The notes under the pieces are model-generated. The model did no database searches, was not told the origin of the DNA, and saw only the letters and a program-made list of their open reading frames with translations. Position numbers and translations under genes: made by a program. Positions 23,982 to 35,100 of a DNA stretch of 64,000 bases are shown here, one piece after another; positions within the stretch are counted from its first letter, which is position 1; each line of letters opens with the position of its first letter. Source of the stretch: Solidesulfovibrio carbinoliphilus subsp. oakridgensis (GTDB taxonomy: Bacteria > Desulfobacterota > Desulfovibrionia > Desulfovibrionales > Desulfovibrionaceae); the NCBI RefSeq assembly GCF_000177215.2, contig NZ_CM001368.1:3930125-3994124 (forward strand). The letters are read 5' to 3'.

Positions 23982-24002
23982 GTCGTTTCGGCCCGGGGCC
24001 AC

Positions 24003-24647
24003 CTACCCCGGCAGCGCGATCGTGACGTCGATGGTCGCGACCTCCTCGGCCGTCGTGGCCGCCTGCACCCGGTCATAAATCGCCTGCCGCTGCCCGATGA
24101 CCGCCCCGGAGATTTGTAACCATGCCTCCCGGTTGGCCAGGATGCGTTGCGCCAGTTCCGCGACCGGCATGCCCCTGGCGGCGGCCATGGACCGGATGCA
24201 CGGGATCTTGTCGCCGGCCGACGTGTTGGTTTCAAGCGTCGGGTCAGCCATGAGGGCGGCGGCCTCGGTGGCCTGCTGGTCCCACGTCTGCTTTTCCCAG
24301 GCCCCATACTCGGTGCCGAGGGGGTCCAGGACGGCGTCACAGGCGGCGCGGGCTTCGGCGATTTTGGCCCCCTTCGCCCGCGCCAGCGCCTCGGCCACCT
24401 CCTCGGGTGTAAAATCCTGCACGGTCCACGTCTGATACCAAGCGCCGTCCTCCCGCTGCTCGGGCTCCCCCTCCACAAGCCGCTGCGTGGCCGTGATCTC
24501 GGGCCAGGCGACAGGCTTGACGTAACCCACGCCGAGCAGGTCCAGCACGGAATCGTCCCAGGCGGCGGGCAGGGAGATGTTGGGGTTGCGGGCGACGAGT
24601 TCTTGCTTGCTAAGCGGGTATTGGCCGGTGAGTTTATCGCGGTACAT
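24003..24647 (-). CDS. tail-fibre-associated protein, DUF4376-like
   Basis: The 214 residues form the last gene of the leftward tail operon. The N-terminal half (LSKQELVARNPNISLPAAW...) and the C-terminal helical part with a repeated Ala-rich heptad pattern resemble the phage proteins that follow tail fibre genes (DUF4376 type, at the position of tail-fibre assembly proteins). The match is by eye. It starts 10 bases after the fibre stop. A role in fibre folding or attachment is inferred from position only. Confidence 0.6.
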   Translation of the reverse strand: MYRDKLTGQYPLSKQELVARNPNISLPAAWDDSVLDLLGVGYVKPVAWPEITATQRLVEGEPEQREDGAWYQTWTVQDFTPEEVAEALARAKGAKIAEARAACDAVLDPLGTEYGAWEKQTWDQQATEAAALMADPTLETNTSAGDKIPCIRSMAAARGMPVAELAQRILANREAWLQISGAVIGQRQAIYDRVQAATTAEEVATIDVTIALPG

Positions 24648-24656
24648 AGTATCTCC

Positions 24657-26528
24657 CTAGGCGCAGGCCCAACCAATCATCTGCGCGCCGTTGATGTTGA
24701 TGAGTGACCCGCTCGCATTGATGCCGTTGGCAATAGGGTCAATAAAGTCGGTGGTTGTGACTTCGGCAGCGGTGGAGTTGAGGAGCAGGTACGGATCGTT
24801 GCCTGAGACGATGCCGCGCACGGTGTCGAAAACGTACCAGTCGCCCGATGCGTCGGTGCGTTTAAGGATTATGAACCGGGGGATAAAGCCGAGGGGGATA
24901 TCCTGGTTGGTGCCGTTGCCCGTGTAGGAAAAGGCTTTGCAGAGGCCTGGGGTGTCACCGAAGAGGTATGCGACGTATGTAGTGCCAGCATCATTAGGGC
25001 CACTAGCCCCCACCGTTGCCACAGTATCTGTAGGTTCTGTATTATTGAACCACGCAGAATTGGTACTAGCAGCATCAGTTTTTTCGAGACGACCCGCTAG
25101 TCTAGTAGCACCAAGACTTTTATGATATACCACCCAACTATAAGCAGCACTACGCCCCTTAAACCATATCATCCCTGGTATAGATTTGAGATTGTGGGGG
25201 ATTGTACGGGCTACTCCGGTGCCCGTGTAGCAGACTTGGTCGAAGAAGCCTGGGGCGCGGCGGAAGCAGTAGTTAACGAATTGTACAGATGATTGGTTCA
25301 CGCGACCATAGTCAAGGTCACTCCCAAGACGTGCACCGTCTTGAGTATCAAAACCAGTAACCCCGCCCCAAGACGAATTATCGGCGTACTCCGCCATCGT
25401 GCTTGATGTTTCTAATTCTTTGTATGCTCCACGCAGCCTATCCCCAACGAACCAACCACGAATATCTTTCCCCTTCGCAATCACAATATCCGGCGCAAAC
25501 CCCACTCCCGTCACCGTAGCCGCTGCGCCCGTTCCCGTCCTGGCGATGGCGTTGTAAACTTTGGTCCCGTCCGTGGGGACTCTCATGGGGCCACGGCGGA
25601 TGGCGAGACCAACATACGTGGTTGACGCAGACAGAGATGTTGCGTTGAGGCCATTTGAGGTCAAGTCAATGGTTGTTCCGGCCGTCTCTGCGGTGCTGGC
25701 ATTAGGGTATAACTGCTGATCGACTGATCCGGTTAGAATGCCGCGCATAGTGTCAACGACCAGCCAATTGCCCGTGGCGGTAGACGCTTTCAGTATGTCG
25801 AGTTGAGACTCAAAACCAAACGGGACAGCAGCATTGCCGCTAGAGTCGGTCGTGAAAGTAATGGCTTGTACCAACCCGTCCGGGCTCTCATCATGCGCCC
25901 AAGCATGGATGATATACGTGCCGTCCGCGATAACCCCGTTGACCAGCGTCAGCGTCGTACCCGAGACGGTGATATGCCCAAGCGTAGCCGCTGCGGCCGT
26001 CGTCTCACCGATGAGCAGTTGCCCGGCCGGGAGGGAGCGGTGCCAAACATACCAGGAGCCGGCGGCGTCGATCCGCTTGACGCGGACCATGCCGACTGTG
26101 CCAAGGGAGGAGAGGTCTACGGTGGCGTTGGAGCCGGCCGACTTGGTGATGAGGGCCATCTTGAAGAACTTGGGGGCCTCGCGAAAGGTCCAGGCGACCA
26201 CTTTAACACCACTCCAGTACGTTCCTGTTTTAAATCCATTAGCTAGCGCCCCGCCAAAAAATAAGCTAGTGTCGAATGCTTGAGCGTCAACAAGACTAGT
26301 TCTCAAATAATTATTCCATGATCTTGCAGAATCGTACAGGAAATGGTGCCCTATGTCGGAACGAGGTTTTATCCATACCAGTCCCCCGTATGTAACCAGA
26401 TCAATACCGTTTGTTATTGTCTGTGCTGCGCCGTTCCCAGTGTACAAATCGACGGAAAACACGTCTTCGATGTATGTTTTGTCCGCCTGTGAACCTGCAA
26501 CTGCTGCAAGAAGATTTGTAGCAAGCAT
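24657..26528 (-). CDS. tail fibre / receptor-binding protein with repeated beta domains
   Basis: The 623 residues contain repeated units with the pattern 'GIxPxxIIxKRxDAxGxWYVxDTxRG...' (about 60-260, 300-430, 560-600), typical of a phage fibre domain (DUF7483-type). There is no signal or membrane segment. Stretches near 25.0-25.5 and 26.2-26.5 kb are clearly richer in A+T than the rest of the gene, as if assembled by recombination. The ATG overlaps the stop of the preceding fibre gene (TAATG). Function as distal fibre is inferred. Confidence 0.7.
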   Translation of the reverse strand: MLATNLLAAVAGSQADKTYIEDVFSVDLYTGNGAAQTITNGIDLVTYGGLVWIKPRSDIGHHFLYDSARSWNNYLRTSLVDAQAFDTSLFFGGALANGFKTGTYWSGVKVVAWTFREAPKFFKMALITKSAGSNATVDLSSLGTVGMVRVKRIDAAGSWYVWHRSLPAGQLLIGETTAAAATLGHITVSGTTLTLVNGVIADGTYIIHAWAHDESPDGLVQAITFTTDSSGNAAVPFGFESQLDILKASTATGNWLVVDTMRGILTGSVDQQLYPNASTAETAGTTIDLTSNGLNATSLSASTTYVGLAIRRGPMRVPTDGTKVYNAIARTGTGAAATVTGVGFAPDIVIAKGKDIRGWFVGDRLRGAYKELETSSTMAEYADNSSWGGVTGFDTQDGARLGSDLDYGRVNQSSVQFVNYCFRRAPGFFDQVCYTGTGVARTIPHNLKSIPGMIWFKGRSAAYSWVVYHKSLGATRLAGRLEKTDAASTNSAWFNNTEPTDTVATVGASGPNDAGTTYVAYLFGDTPGLCKAFSYTGNGTNQDIPLGFIPRFIILKRTDASGDWYVFDTVRGIVSGNDPYLLLNSTAAEVTTTDFIDPIANGINASGSLININGAQMIGWACA

Positions 26529-28075
26529 TACTTCAAGTCCTTCCCGCTAACGAACGCCTTCCAGGTCGTCCCGCCATCCGTCGTCACGAACACCAGCGCG
26601 TCCGTGCCGCTGGTCGTTAGCGTCGGAGCCGTGCCGCCTGCCCACTTGGTGCCGGTCGGCCATGTTATCGTGTAGGCCCCACCGTTGGTCAGGAGGAGCA
26701 CGAAGCCGGCCAAGACACCGGACGCCGGCACGTTGCTCGGGGCAAAGGTTGTCGCTGCGGTGACCGTCGCGGTGAAGCAGTTGCCGAGCGCCATGTCCAG
26801 CGTCTGCGCCCCGGAAATGGAGCCCCGGGCGGACATGCCCTCGGAGGTGGACAGAAGGTCCAGGCGTCCCGTCATCGCGCCGCCAGCCGTGGCGAGGGCA
26901 CCGACCTGGGCGGCGGTAGGCATCGCGTGGACGTGGTCCTCGTGGGACAGCCCCGAAGCAGTCCCGGCCGCAGCCGTGCCCAGGGCTTCGGGGGTAGCCG
27001 ATCCAGCGGCCGGGATCGTCGGCAGGTCGGCCAGGGCGGCATACGAAATCTGCGCCCCATCCCCGCCGCTGTGGTCGTGGCCGTCCCCGTTGGTGACGCC
27101 CTTGGCGGCCGGGGCGGCGCCAACCTGAGCGGCGGTCACGGCATGTGGGTTGTCCGTCCGGGAGATGTGCGTCTGAATGTTGGTATTGGCCGGTTCATAA
27201 ACGCCAGTATGGACGTGACCCAGGATCGAAAACGTGGCGGCTGCCCCGGCCGGAGTCACCGCCCGAGTCGCGTCCGTGCCGGTCTGCGTCTCAGCCGTGG
27301 TCGCCAGTTCCACTTTGCCGGCGGCCTCGGTAGTGGCGTTAGGGATATTGCCCGCCGCGATCTCAGCCGCAGCCGCCGCGCTGGCCGCCGCCGCCGTAGC
27401 CGAATCGGCCGCTTCGCCGGCCTTGGTGGTGGCCGTTGTTGCCGCTGCGACCGCCGTGTCTTTCGAGGAGACAGCGAGGTCTTTCGCGGCTACCGCCGTG
27501 TCTCGGGCGGACTCGGCCGCCGTCTTCGCGGAAGCCGCAGAGGTGGCACTAGATGAGGCTTCTCCGGCCTTGGTGGTGGCGGTCGTGGCCGATCCGGCCG
27601 CAGCCGTGGCCGAGGTGGATGCCTCGCCCGCTTTGGTGGTAGCCGTGCTGGCGGCTCCAGACGCCGTGGTTGCGCTGTCTGCCGCTTCGCCGGCTTTGGT
27701 GGTGGCCGTCGTCGCTGCCCCGCTGGCGACGGTGGCAGAGGTGGCGGCCTCGCCGGCTTTCGTGGTCGCGGTGGCGGCGGCCCCGGAGGCCGTGGTAGCA
27801 GAGGCCGATGCTTCGCTGGCTTTGGTTGCCGCCGTGGAGGCGGCTCCAGAGGCCGTGGAGGCAGAGGACGCCGCTTCACTCGCCTTGGTTGTGGCTGTCC
27901 CGGCAGCGGTGTCCACCGCGTCGGCCGTGCTATTCGCCTGCGTTCCAAAAGCGTTAAGCTCGGTTGCAAGCTCCGGCAGCGCGTTAAGAAAAACCTCGGC
28001 GCGCTCGTCGAACGACGCGGAGTCCGCAATCGAAGGCGGATCAGGAATAGGCGAAATAGTCTGTGTGATGCTCAT
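26528..28075 (-). CDS. tail fibre protein with long Ala/Ser/Thr coiled region
   Basis: The 515 residues start with PDPPSIADSASFDERAEVFLNALP, a segment common at the N-terminus of phage fibres (attachment to the tail). Residues about 50-240 are a low-complexity rod built of repeats like ATTKAGEAA-SATxASGAAS, likely a trimeric coiled coil. A C-terminal part about 300-515 has the SxEDHVHAMPTAAQVGALA motif found in fibre proteins. It lies upstream of, and is coupled to, the second fibre gene. Confidence 0.8.
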   Translation of the reverse strand: MSITQTISPIPDPPSIADSASFDERAEVFLNALPELATELNAFGTQANSTADAVDTAAGTATTKASEAASSASTASGAASTAATKASEASASATTASGAAATATTKAGEAATSATVASGAATTATTKAGEAADSATTASGAASTATTKAGEASTSATAAAGSATTATTKAGEASSSATSAASAKTAAESARDTAVAAKDLAVSSKDTAVAAATTATTKAGEAADSATAAAASAAAAAEIAAGNIPNATTEAAGKVELATTAETQTGTDATRAVTPAGAAATFSILGHVHTGVYEPANTNIQTHISRTDNPHAVTAAQVGAAPAAKGVTNGDGHDHSGGDGAQISYAALADLPTIPAAGSATPEALGTAAAGTASGLSHEDHVHAMPTAAQVGALATAGGAMTGRLDLLSTSEGMSARGSISGAQTLDMALGNCFTATVTAATTFAPSNVPASGVLAGFVLLLTNGGAYTITWPTGTKWAGGTAPTLTTSGTDALVFVTTDGGTTWKAFVSGKDLK

Positions 28076-28084
28076 AGCTGTCTC

Positions 28085-29164
28085 CTAAGCAAGTCCTTCG
28101 ATTTCCAGCGAACAGTCGCTCATGCTCGGCCCAGGTACGACGATTGAAAAGTCTGTGTAGAACCCTTTGACAAGCATGGACTCATACATTTCTGTGGCAG
28201 TTGTGGAGTTGTCACAAATAAACACGGCTGGAGTTGCCCGCAAATCAGCAAGAGTTCGATAAACCGTGTCTATTTCTTTGTTACGCACATACATGTCAAT
28301 GGACGTTTTCTTTTTATATTTGCCAACTGACAGGTATGTCACGCCGAAGCTGTTAGTTTCTTTCTTTGAATAGTCAATTATGGAGAGTGTCGGATTAAAT
28401 TTTGTGCTTCCAATGTTTTTTGTTGCGCCGATAACAACGTCCCCGCATTTTGCCGTTTCCGGCGAGAATATGGTTAGGCGAAGCCGCGTGTTATAAAACA
28501 TCGGGAATTGCTGATACGTATCTTTTCTTGTCTTGGACTGCGTACTGAAAAAAAAGTCGCTCCATGATTTGGAATCACGCAAGATAAGCCAAACCCGAGA
28601 AGACCAAACAACAGTATCGTCCGCTGACAGGCATTCCATGTCGATGTAGCTGCCAACGCAGTTAAACAGCGCGACAGCATTGCACTTGGACGAGTCCAGT
28701 TCGATTATTATGGCATTGCCACCAGTGACAGCCACGCCTGTTGTCTGCGTGTCCGTATAATTGTCGAGCATCGCGTAGTAATTGGTCGGGCCAAGCTCAA
28801 TCCAGAAATTGGTGTCCGTGAGCACGACGCCTTGGTTGACGCTGCCAACCTCTGTCCAAACCGGCGATTCTCCGGTCAGATAGTTGTCCGGCTGTTGCCC
28901 GGTTGTGTCCTTGTTGGCCTGATAGATTTTGTGCGTTGAAACGAGGTAGCACAGATTGCTGGCGGCATAAGCAGTGCCGCTTGCCCATGCTGATATGCCC
29001 GTGATCGAATCCCCGACCAACGCTTGATAGATTTTATGGTTGTCAATGACACGCTGGCCGACAAGATACAGTGTCGCGGAGTTGTACGGGTCATAGTCGT
29101 TTTCGACCACGTTGTACGAGACAATTGTATCGGCCGTGATCTGTTTCGGGACGATGAGTTTCAT
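28085..29164 (-). CDS. baseplate/tail-tip protein with carbohydrate-binding-like modules
   Basis: The 359 residues begin with two short modules of the form 'YNSATLYLVGQRVIDNHKIYQAL' (about 26-48; quoted in part as YLVGQRVIDNHKIYQAL) and 'GTAYAASNLCYLVSTHKIYQANK' (about 62-84), resembling small CBM5/12-type sugar-binding modules that some phage tail-tip proteins carry. The remainder is beta-rich. It is placed directly after the tape measure, where the distal tail protein normally lies. Composition is more A+T-rich than the neighbours. The exact structural role is inferred from position. Confidence 0.6.
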   Translation of the reverse strand: MKLIVPKQITADTIVSYNVVENDYDPYNSATLYLVGQRVIDNHKIYQALVGDSITGISAWASGTAYAASNLCYLVSTHKIYQANKDTTGQQPDNYLTGESPVWTEVGSVNQGVVLTDTNFWIELGPTNYYAMLDNYTDTQTTGVAVTGGNAIIIELDSSKCNAVALFNCVGSYIDMECLSADDTVVWSSRVWLILRDSKSWSDFFFSTQSKTRKDTYQQFPMFYNTRLRLTIFSPETAKCGDVVIGATKNIGSTKFNPTLSIIDYSKKETNSFGVTYLSVGKYKKKTSIDMYVRNKEIDTVYRTLADLRATPAVFICDNSTTATEMYESMLVKGFYTDFSIVVPGPSMSDCSLEIEGLA

Positions 29165-29165
29165 G

Positions 29166-32100
29166 TTACTGCGCCGCCTTGGTGGTCAATCCGTTTGCAT
29201 CCCAATCGTCCGCAAGCCGCGCCAGTTTCTGCGTATTCTTGGCCGTCTCCCGTGCAGCGGCGTAAAGCTGCTGCTTCATGGATTTTATTTCGGCCACGAG
29301 GTCCGCGAATGCGTCACCCATGATGTTCTTGGTCTGTGAGTGTGGTGTAATAGCCGTGGTCGCGCCAAAGCGGACGATCTCAGGCCCCTGCTCACCAACG
29401 AGACCCCACGATCCGCCGGGGGCGATGCCACCCAGGGCGTATGGCTGGATCATCCCCTCGGCGCGGCCGTAGGCGGCGTAGTGGGCCTTGGCGATAGCTT
29501 CCAGCGTCGAAGTAGACGGGCTGAAAGACATGCCGAGGGTGCTTGCCATGGACTTGGCTGCGGCATACGGATTTATGCCAAGAGACGTGGCTTTGTTCTT
29601 GTAGTATTGCGCCGTCTTGTACATGACATTATCGACGTTCGGGAAAGGAACACCCTCGTTATATCCAAACTCAAGCCAGTGGGCTAAGACGTTGGCCGCA
29701 CTGCCATAAAGTCCGGCTATGGAATTTTGGACTTCAAGGTACGTGTGCGTCCCGCCTGTGTCTTTGTTCCAATCCGCCATTTTGGCGTAGAGGTATGCGC
29801 CTACTGCATCCGAGGGGACGCTAAACCCGTTGGAGGCTGTCACGCCAAATTGGGAGCCCCACGCTGCGTAGGTGGACAGGGCCGGAAGAATCTGGTCGGC
29901 CGTCCACGAAGAAGAACCGCCATAATTGGCATAGCTCATCAGGGCGCGGAGATTGGTCGCCAGTGCGGTTTGCTCGGCGGTGTAGGTGGTGCCACCGGTC
30001 GTTACGTCGGGAGTGCCTGGGACTGGAACAGTCGGGGGCGTGACCGTGATGTTTCCAGCCACCGAAGCAATCTGCGCCAGAAGCGTGGTGATCTGGCCGA
30101 TGTAGGTCGGCATGGAGGTCGTGTTAAACGTGGTCATCGCGGAAAGGAACGTGCCGACCGACCCGCCAGTACCAAGCAGCTTGGCGATATTGTCCTGCGT
30201 CTGCCCGGATTGCGCCAGCGTGATTTCGACCGCTTTGCGCCAGGAAGATTCGTTGTCCGTCACGTCGCCGTACAGGTCTTGGATGCCGGATTGCGTGGCC
30301 TCGGAGGCGTCCTTCAAACCCTGAAGCTTCTGGATATCGGGCGTTTGCTTAGAAAGCTCGGCCAGGATTTCGGCCATGATATTTTTTTCGGCGTCCAGCA
30401 GGTCGGTCATGCGGGCGTAGTAATTGACATCGCTGCCCGTAATGGCCTTGGCCTGATTGAGCTTGGTCACGGTGTCGATGTAGCCAGCGAGGTAGGTCTC
30501 GCTGTCACCGGAGGCCCGAAGTGCGTCCAGGTAGTCGGTAGCGAGGCTCTCCAACGTCGCGGCGGCCGAAATCTGTCCGGCCCCGCGCCCGGCCGTGGTC
30601 ATCTGCTGGTAGGCCGTGGCGATCTGCCCGGCCAGGGAGGACGTTTTATCAGCGCCTGAAAGCGGCGAAAGGTCACCGGTCGTCAGGTCTTTGATGGTCG
30701 AAGTGATAGCGGATTGGGCGCTTTTGGCGCTGTCGAATAGGTCGCCAACCAGCGTGATTTGCTCGTCCAGGATCGAGCCAAAACTGTTGGCCGCCTCGGT
30801 CAGGTCGTCCACAAGGTCGGAAAAGCTGTCCTTAAGCTTGCTGATCTGATCGTTAAGATCGGACATGCGCTTGGACCACGCCGCTTCCTGTGCGTCGTCC
30901 CATGCGGTCTGGCGCTCCCCAGCCATGACCTGGACGAGTTGCGCCAGGTATTCGGCGGACATGCCGTCCTTCTGCGCCTGCGCGTACTCCTCGCGCTGGC
31001 TCTGCACCAAAGAGGTCCAGGTGGACATGGGGTCATCGCCCGCGACAGTGTACTGGCGGGCGGTCAGCTTGGCCCAATTCGACTGCCACGTCTCAAACTG
31101 CGTCGTCAGCGCATCCTCTTGCGCCTTGACCAGGGCAGCAACCTCGGCCGTCTGTGCAGCCACAAGGGTGGCGTAGCTCTCGGCGGTGTAGAGGTTGCTT
31201 GCCATGGCCTCCTTGAGTTCCTTGGCGTTGTTCTCCAGCTTTTCGTAAATAGAGGCAGCGTAGTCGTTGTCCTGCGCTTTCAAGAGCCGGATTTCCGCGT
31301 CAGACGCCTTTTCGGCCATCACTTCGGCCAGGGCGTCATAGGTGGCCTGGACGGTTGCGGTTTCCTGCTGGCGCAGGGTGGCAAGCTGCGATTCGGACGC
31401 GCCGAGGATGCGGGCCGCCTCGATCCAGTCGCCAAATTCCGACGTGATCTTGGCGACCTCGGAGGCCGTTTTGTCCGCGCCGGTCGCATCGTCCACGGCG
31501 GACTGCGCGTTGGCCATCGCGTCCTGGATCGAGGCTTGGCGCTCAAGTTCTTGGGTGTAGGCGATGGCGGATATGGTGGCATCGTCGTACCCGGCCTTGT
31601 CCGCGTCGTAGAGCTCCCACCGGTTCGAGGCGATCTGCGCGGAGGCGGACGACGCCGTGTCCATGCCCAGGGCCTTGTAGGTCCGGGCTTGGAGGCTCTG
31701 CCCAAGCTTCTCAATGGTGTTGTAAAAATCCGTGATGGCGTCGGAAATGGTGTCGAAATTGTTGACCCACGAAGAGGCGTCCGCCCACGCTTCGAACTCG
31801 TCAACAGTAAGCCCGCGCTTCATCGCGGCATCAAAGCTGGCCCAGAAGCTGTCTATCGCGACGGACGGGTCTTTGAGGTCGGAAATAGCCTCGTTCGACT
31901 TGTCGGTATAGTAGGTGGCCTGCTTCTTGTAAGCGTCAATGTTGTCGAGCGTGTTCTTGACAAGGTTGCCCATGATCGTCTTAAAGGCGTCTTCACCACC
32001 GACGGCGTCCTCGATCTGGCTGGCGTAGTCGGCCTGGAGAATCTTGGAAAGCTGCTCATCCGTGACATTGAGCGCAACCGACGTGTCCGTGGCCGTGGAG

Positions 32101-35100
32101 GCCAGGACCGACATGATATCGCCGGTCGCGCCCATGGCGGCAGCCATAGTGAGCATGGCCGGCAGGGTGCCCTGAGCCACCTGGGTGTTGGTTGCCCGCA
32201 GAGCGTCAATGCTGTCCTGGGTGATCCCGGCCAGGGTTTCCAGGTCGTAGCCGTAGGCCTCGGTGTAGCCGCCAACGGTTTGGTAGGCTTTGGATAAGCG
32301 CGAGAACTCGTCGATGTAGACTTCGCCGTTTTCGGCCACGGCGTCGAAGGCACCACGCAAGCCGGACTGGTCCAGGGCGCTAAAGGCCATGGCGTTCGTG
32401 CCATTTTTTATATAGCCGTCGAGCTGATCGCTCGTGATGTTCATCGTGGGAAAATTGAAATTCTTGACGAATTCCTTGGTCGAGAACCCCAAGACCTTGG
32501 AAAAGTCCGTGACGTTCTTCGCGGCGTCCTTGAAGGCTTCGGACACCTTGCGGACCACGTCCGGATCGGTGACGCCCGTGGAGACCGTGGAGCCGTCGCT
32601 GTAGAAATCGACGCCCGAGGCGTTGACCGCGCCCCCGGTCACGCCGATGTTGTAGCCCTCGGCGACTTTCTTGATCTCCTTCTTGTTCTCCTGGCCGAAC
32701 AGCGAGACGAGCCCGCCAACCGCTGCGGTCACAGCCCCCGCGACCTGCAAGCCCGGAATCATCATCATGACGCCGCCGGCCGCCATGACGCCGCTGCCCA
32801 GGGCGCTTAGGGCGCTGGTAGAATTGACCATGCCCATGGCCCCGCCGGCCACGGCACCGGCCCCAGCGACCGCGCCGCCCCAGGAGTATTTGGAGTCGGT
32901 GGCGGCGGTTGCCGATGAAAAGCTGCCATTCTGCCACGCTTCATTCCCACCCTGGTTCCATCGGGAGGAGGTCGCGTTCCAAACGTCCTGGTATTGCGTC
33001 AGTCCTTTGCCAATACCCTTGCCGATGTCGGGGGCGTCACCAATAAGGAGCGAAGTCCCGGAGCCGGACGACTGGAGGCCCTGCAAGAATGAATCACCCG
33101 AGCTTTCGCCAATCCTGTCACCCAACTTGTCAAAGAGGGTGGGGTCGTAGGCGGAACTGCCGGATGAAGACGAAGAGGAGCCCTTGAGCAGGTTGGAGAG
33201 GTCGAGCCCTCCGCCTCGCTGGCCCGATGTAGCAGAGCCGGAAAACAGCCCACCCACCATGTCCTTCAACTGCTGTTTCACCAAGTCTTCCACGAATGAC
33301 GCGAAGGCATCCAGCATCCGGCTCAGCATGTTCTTCCACAGGTCTTCGATGCTGGCGGTCCCGTTACCGATGTTACGGATCATGTCCCCAAATCCGCCGG
33401 CGATACCGTCAATCATCCCGTTGGTGGACGAAATGATGGAGTCGCTCATCTGATTCCAAGACTCTTTGGTCTTGGTCATCTCGGACTTGTAGCCGCCGAA
33501 GGCGAGGGACCAGCGGGACGAAAAGGTTTCGGCAAAGGTGCCGGCGTATTGCGATTCGCTCTCAAGCTGCTTTTTGCGGAGTTCGTCTTCCTGTTGCGCG
33601 GCGTAGACACGGAAAGCCAGTTCGTCTTGGGCGTTGGCCTTGACGACTCCCAGGTGTACGTCGAGAAGCGCCTTTTCGGCGTTCCAGTATTCGGAGGAGA
33701 CGGCGGCCACGCCTTCGTAAGCCTGCCGTTTCGCCTCTACTTCCTTGAAAGCCATGACCTGGCGCAATTCGCCAAGCTGCTTTTCCTTCTCGGTTTCGTC
33801 GGCAATGGCCCCGATCCGCTTTTGCTGGTCCGCCTCCCACGCCTGGGCCGTGGTCATGCTGGCCCCGTAGATGGCGTCCGGGTCGCCGGTCAGCCGGCCA
33901 AGTTCGCCAAGCATGTTGGCCGCGTCGGACATGGACTTTTTCCAGGCGTCGGCCTGGGCCGCGAGGATTTCCAGGGCCTTGCTTTTGCCCATGACTTCCA
34001 GGGTGGCGTTCAACTCGGCCGTGCTGCCTTTCGCGCCGATCATGGCTTGCCGGACAGCGGACGCGGCCTTGTCGTACCGTTTTTCGATGGCCGCGACCTT
34101 CGCCCCCAGGGAGTCGCCCCCAAGCTGCGCTTCAAGTTGATCGTACTGGTCTTGGGCCTGCTCAAGGTATGCGGAGGTACGTTCGGCGTAGCGGGCGGCG
34201 GCGTTGGCGGATTTCTGGCCCTTCTTCCCCAGGTCTTCGAGGCCCTGCGCGTACTTCTTGTTTGACTCGTCGATCAGGACAGACATGGCGTCATTGGTGA
34301 TTTCGCCTTTGTAGGCCTTCCCCCATGCCGCCAGCACGTCTTTTCTGTTTTGCGCCCAAAGGGATTTCCCCTTATCAGCCGAAGACGCCCAAGAATCGAG
34401 GACCGCCTCTTGCCCCTTCTTCTCGGCTGCGAGATTGTCCTCGTTTTGCTTATTTATTGCAGCGAGATTCTTCTTCCCAATTTCTCTTCGGGCGTTCTCG
34501 GAAATTTTCTGTCGAAGCTCATTGGCTGCATTCTCCATGCGCCGGACTTCTTCCAGAACATCTTCCCTGGGAATCGTTTCGTATTCAAATGCTGATATTT
34601 TTTGCGATATACCCTGTCCGTCGCCAAGCTGATCTTTGAGAGCCTTTGCCCTCTTCTCGTAATCCTCGATCTGCTTGGTAGCTGTAAGCGTCTCGCTAAG
34701 TGATCTAATCTTGTTTGCTACAGTGTCGGCAGCACTTCCAATAGCATTTACGGCCGCGATGGCTGCCCCAAAAGCCGTTGTTTCTCCTAGCGCGGCCTTT
34801 AGGCTATCCCAGGAGTTAGTCATTCGGTTGAACGCTGCCTGGGTGCTGTTGCCTACATCAGTCGCCCCCTGTCCAGACTTTAGCAATTCTGCGGTGAACC
34901 TTGGCAGGAATGTTTCTGTCGCTAGCCCACCAGAAGACAGAAGCTTGTCCAACTCTCCGGTCGTCATCCCCATGGCGCGGGCGGCAATTTGAAATGCGCC
35001 CGGAAGGCGCTCTCCCAGCTGGCCCCGCAGCTCCTCGGCCTGGACTTTTCCTTTTGAAATCATTTGGGAAAGGGCCAAAAGGATGCCGTTGGTATCGCTG

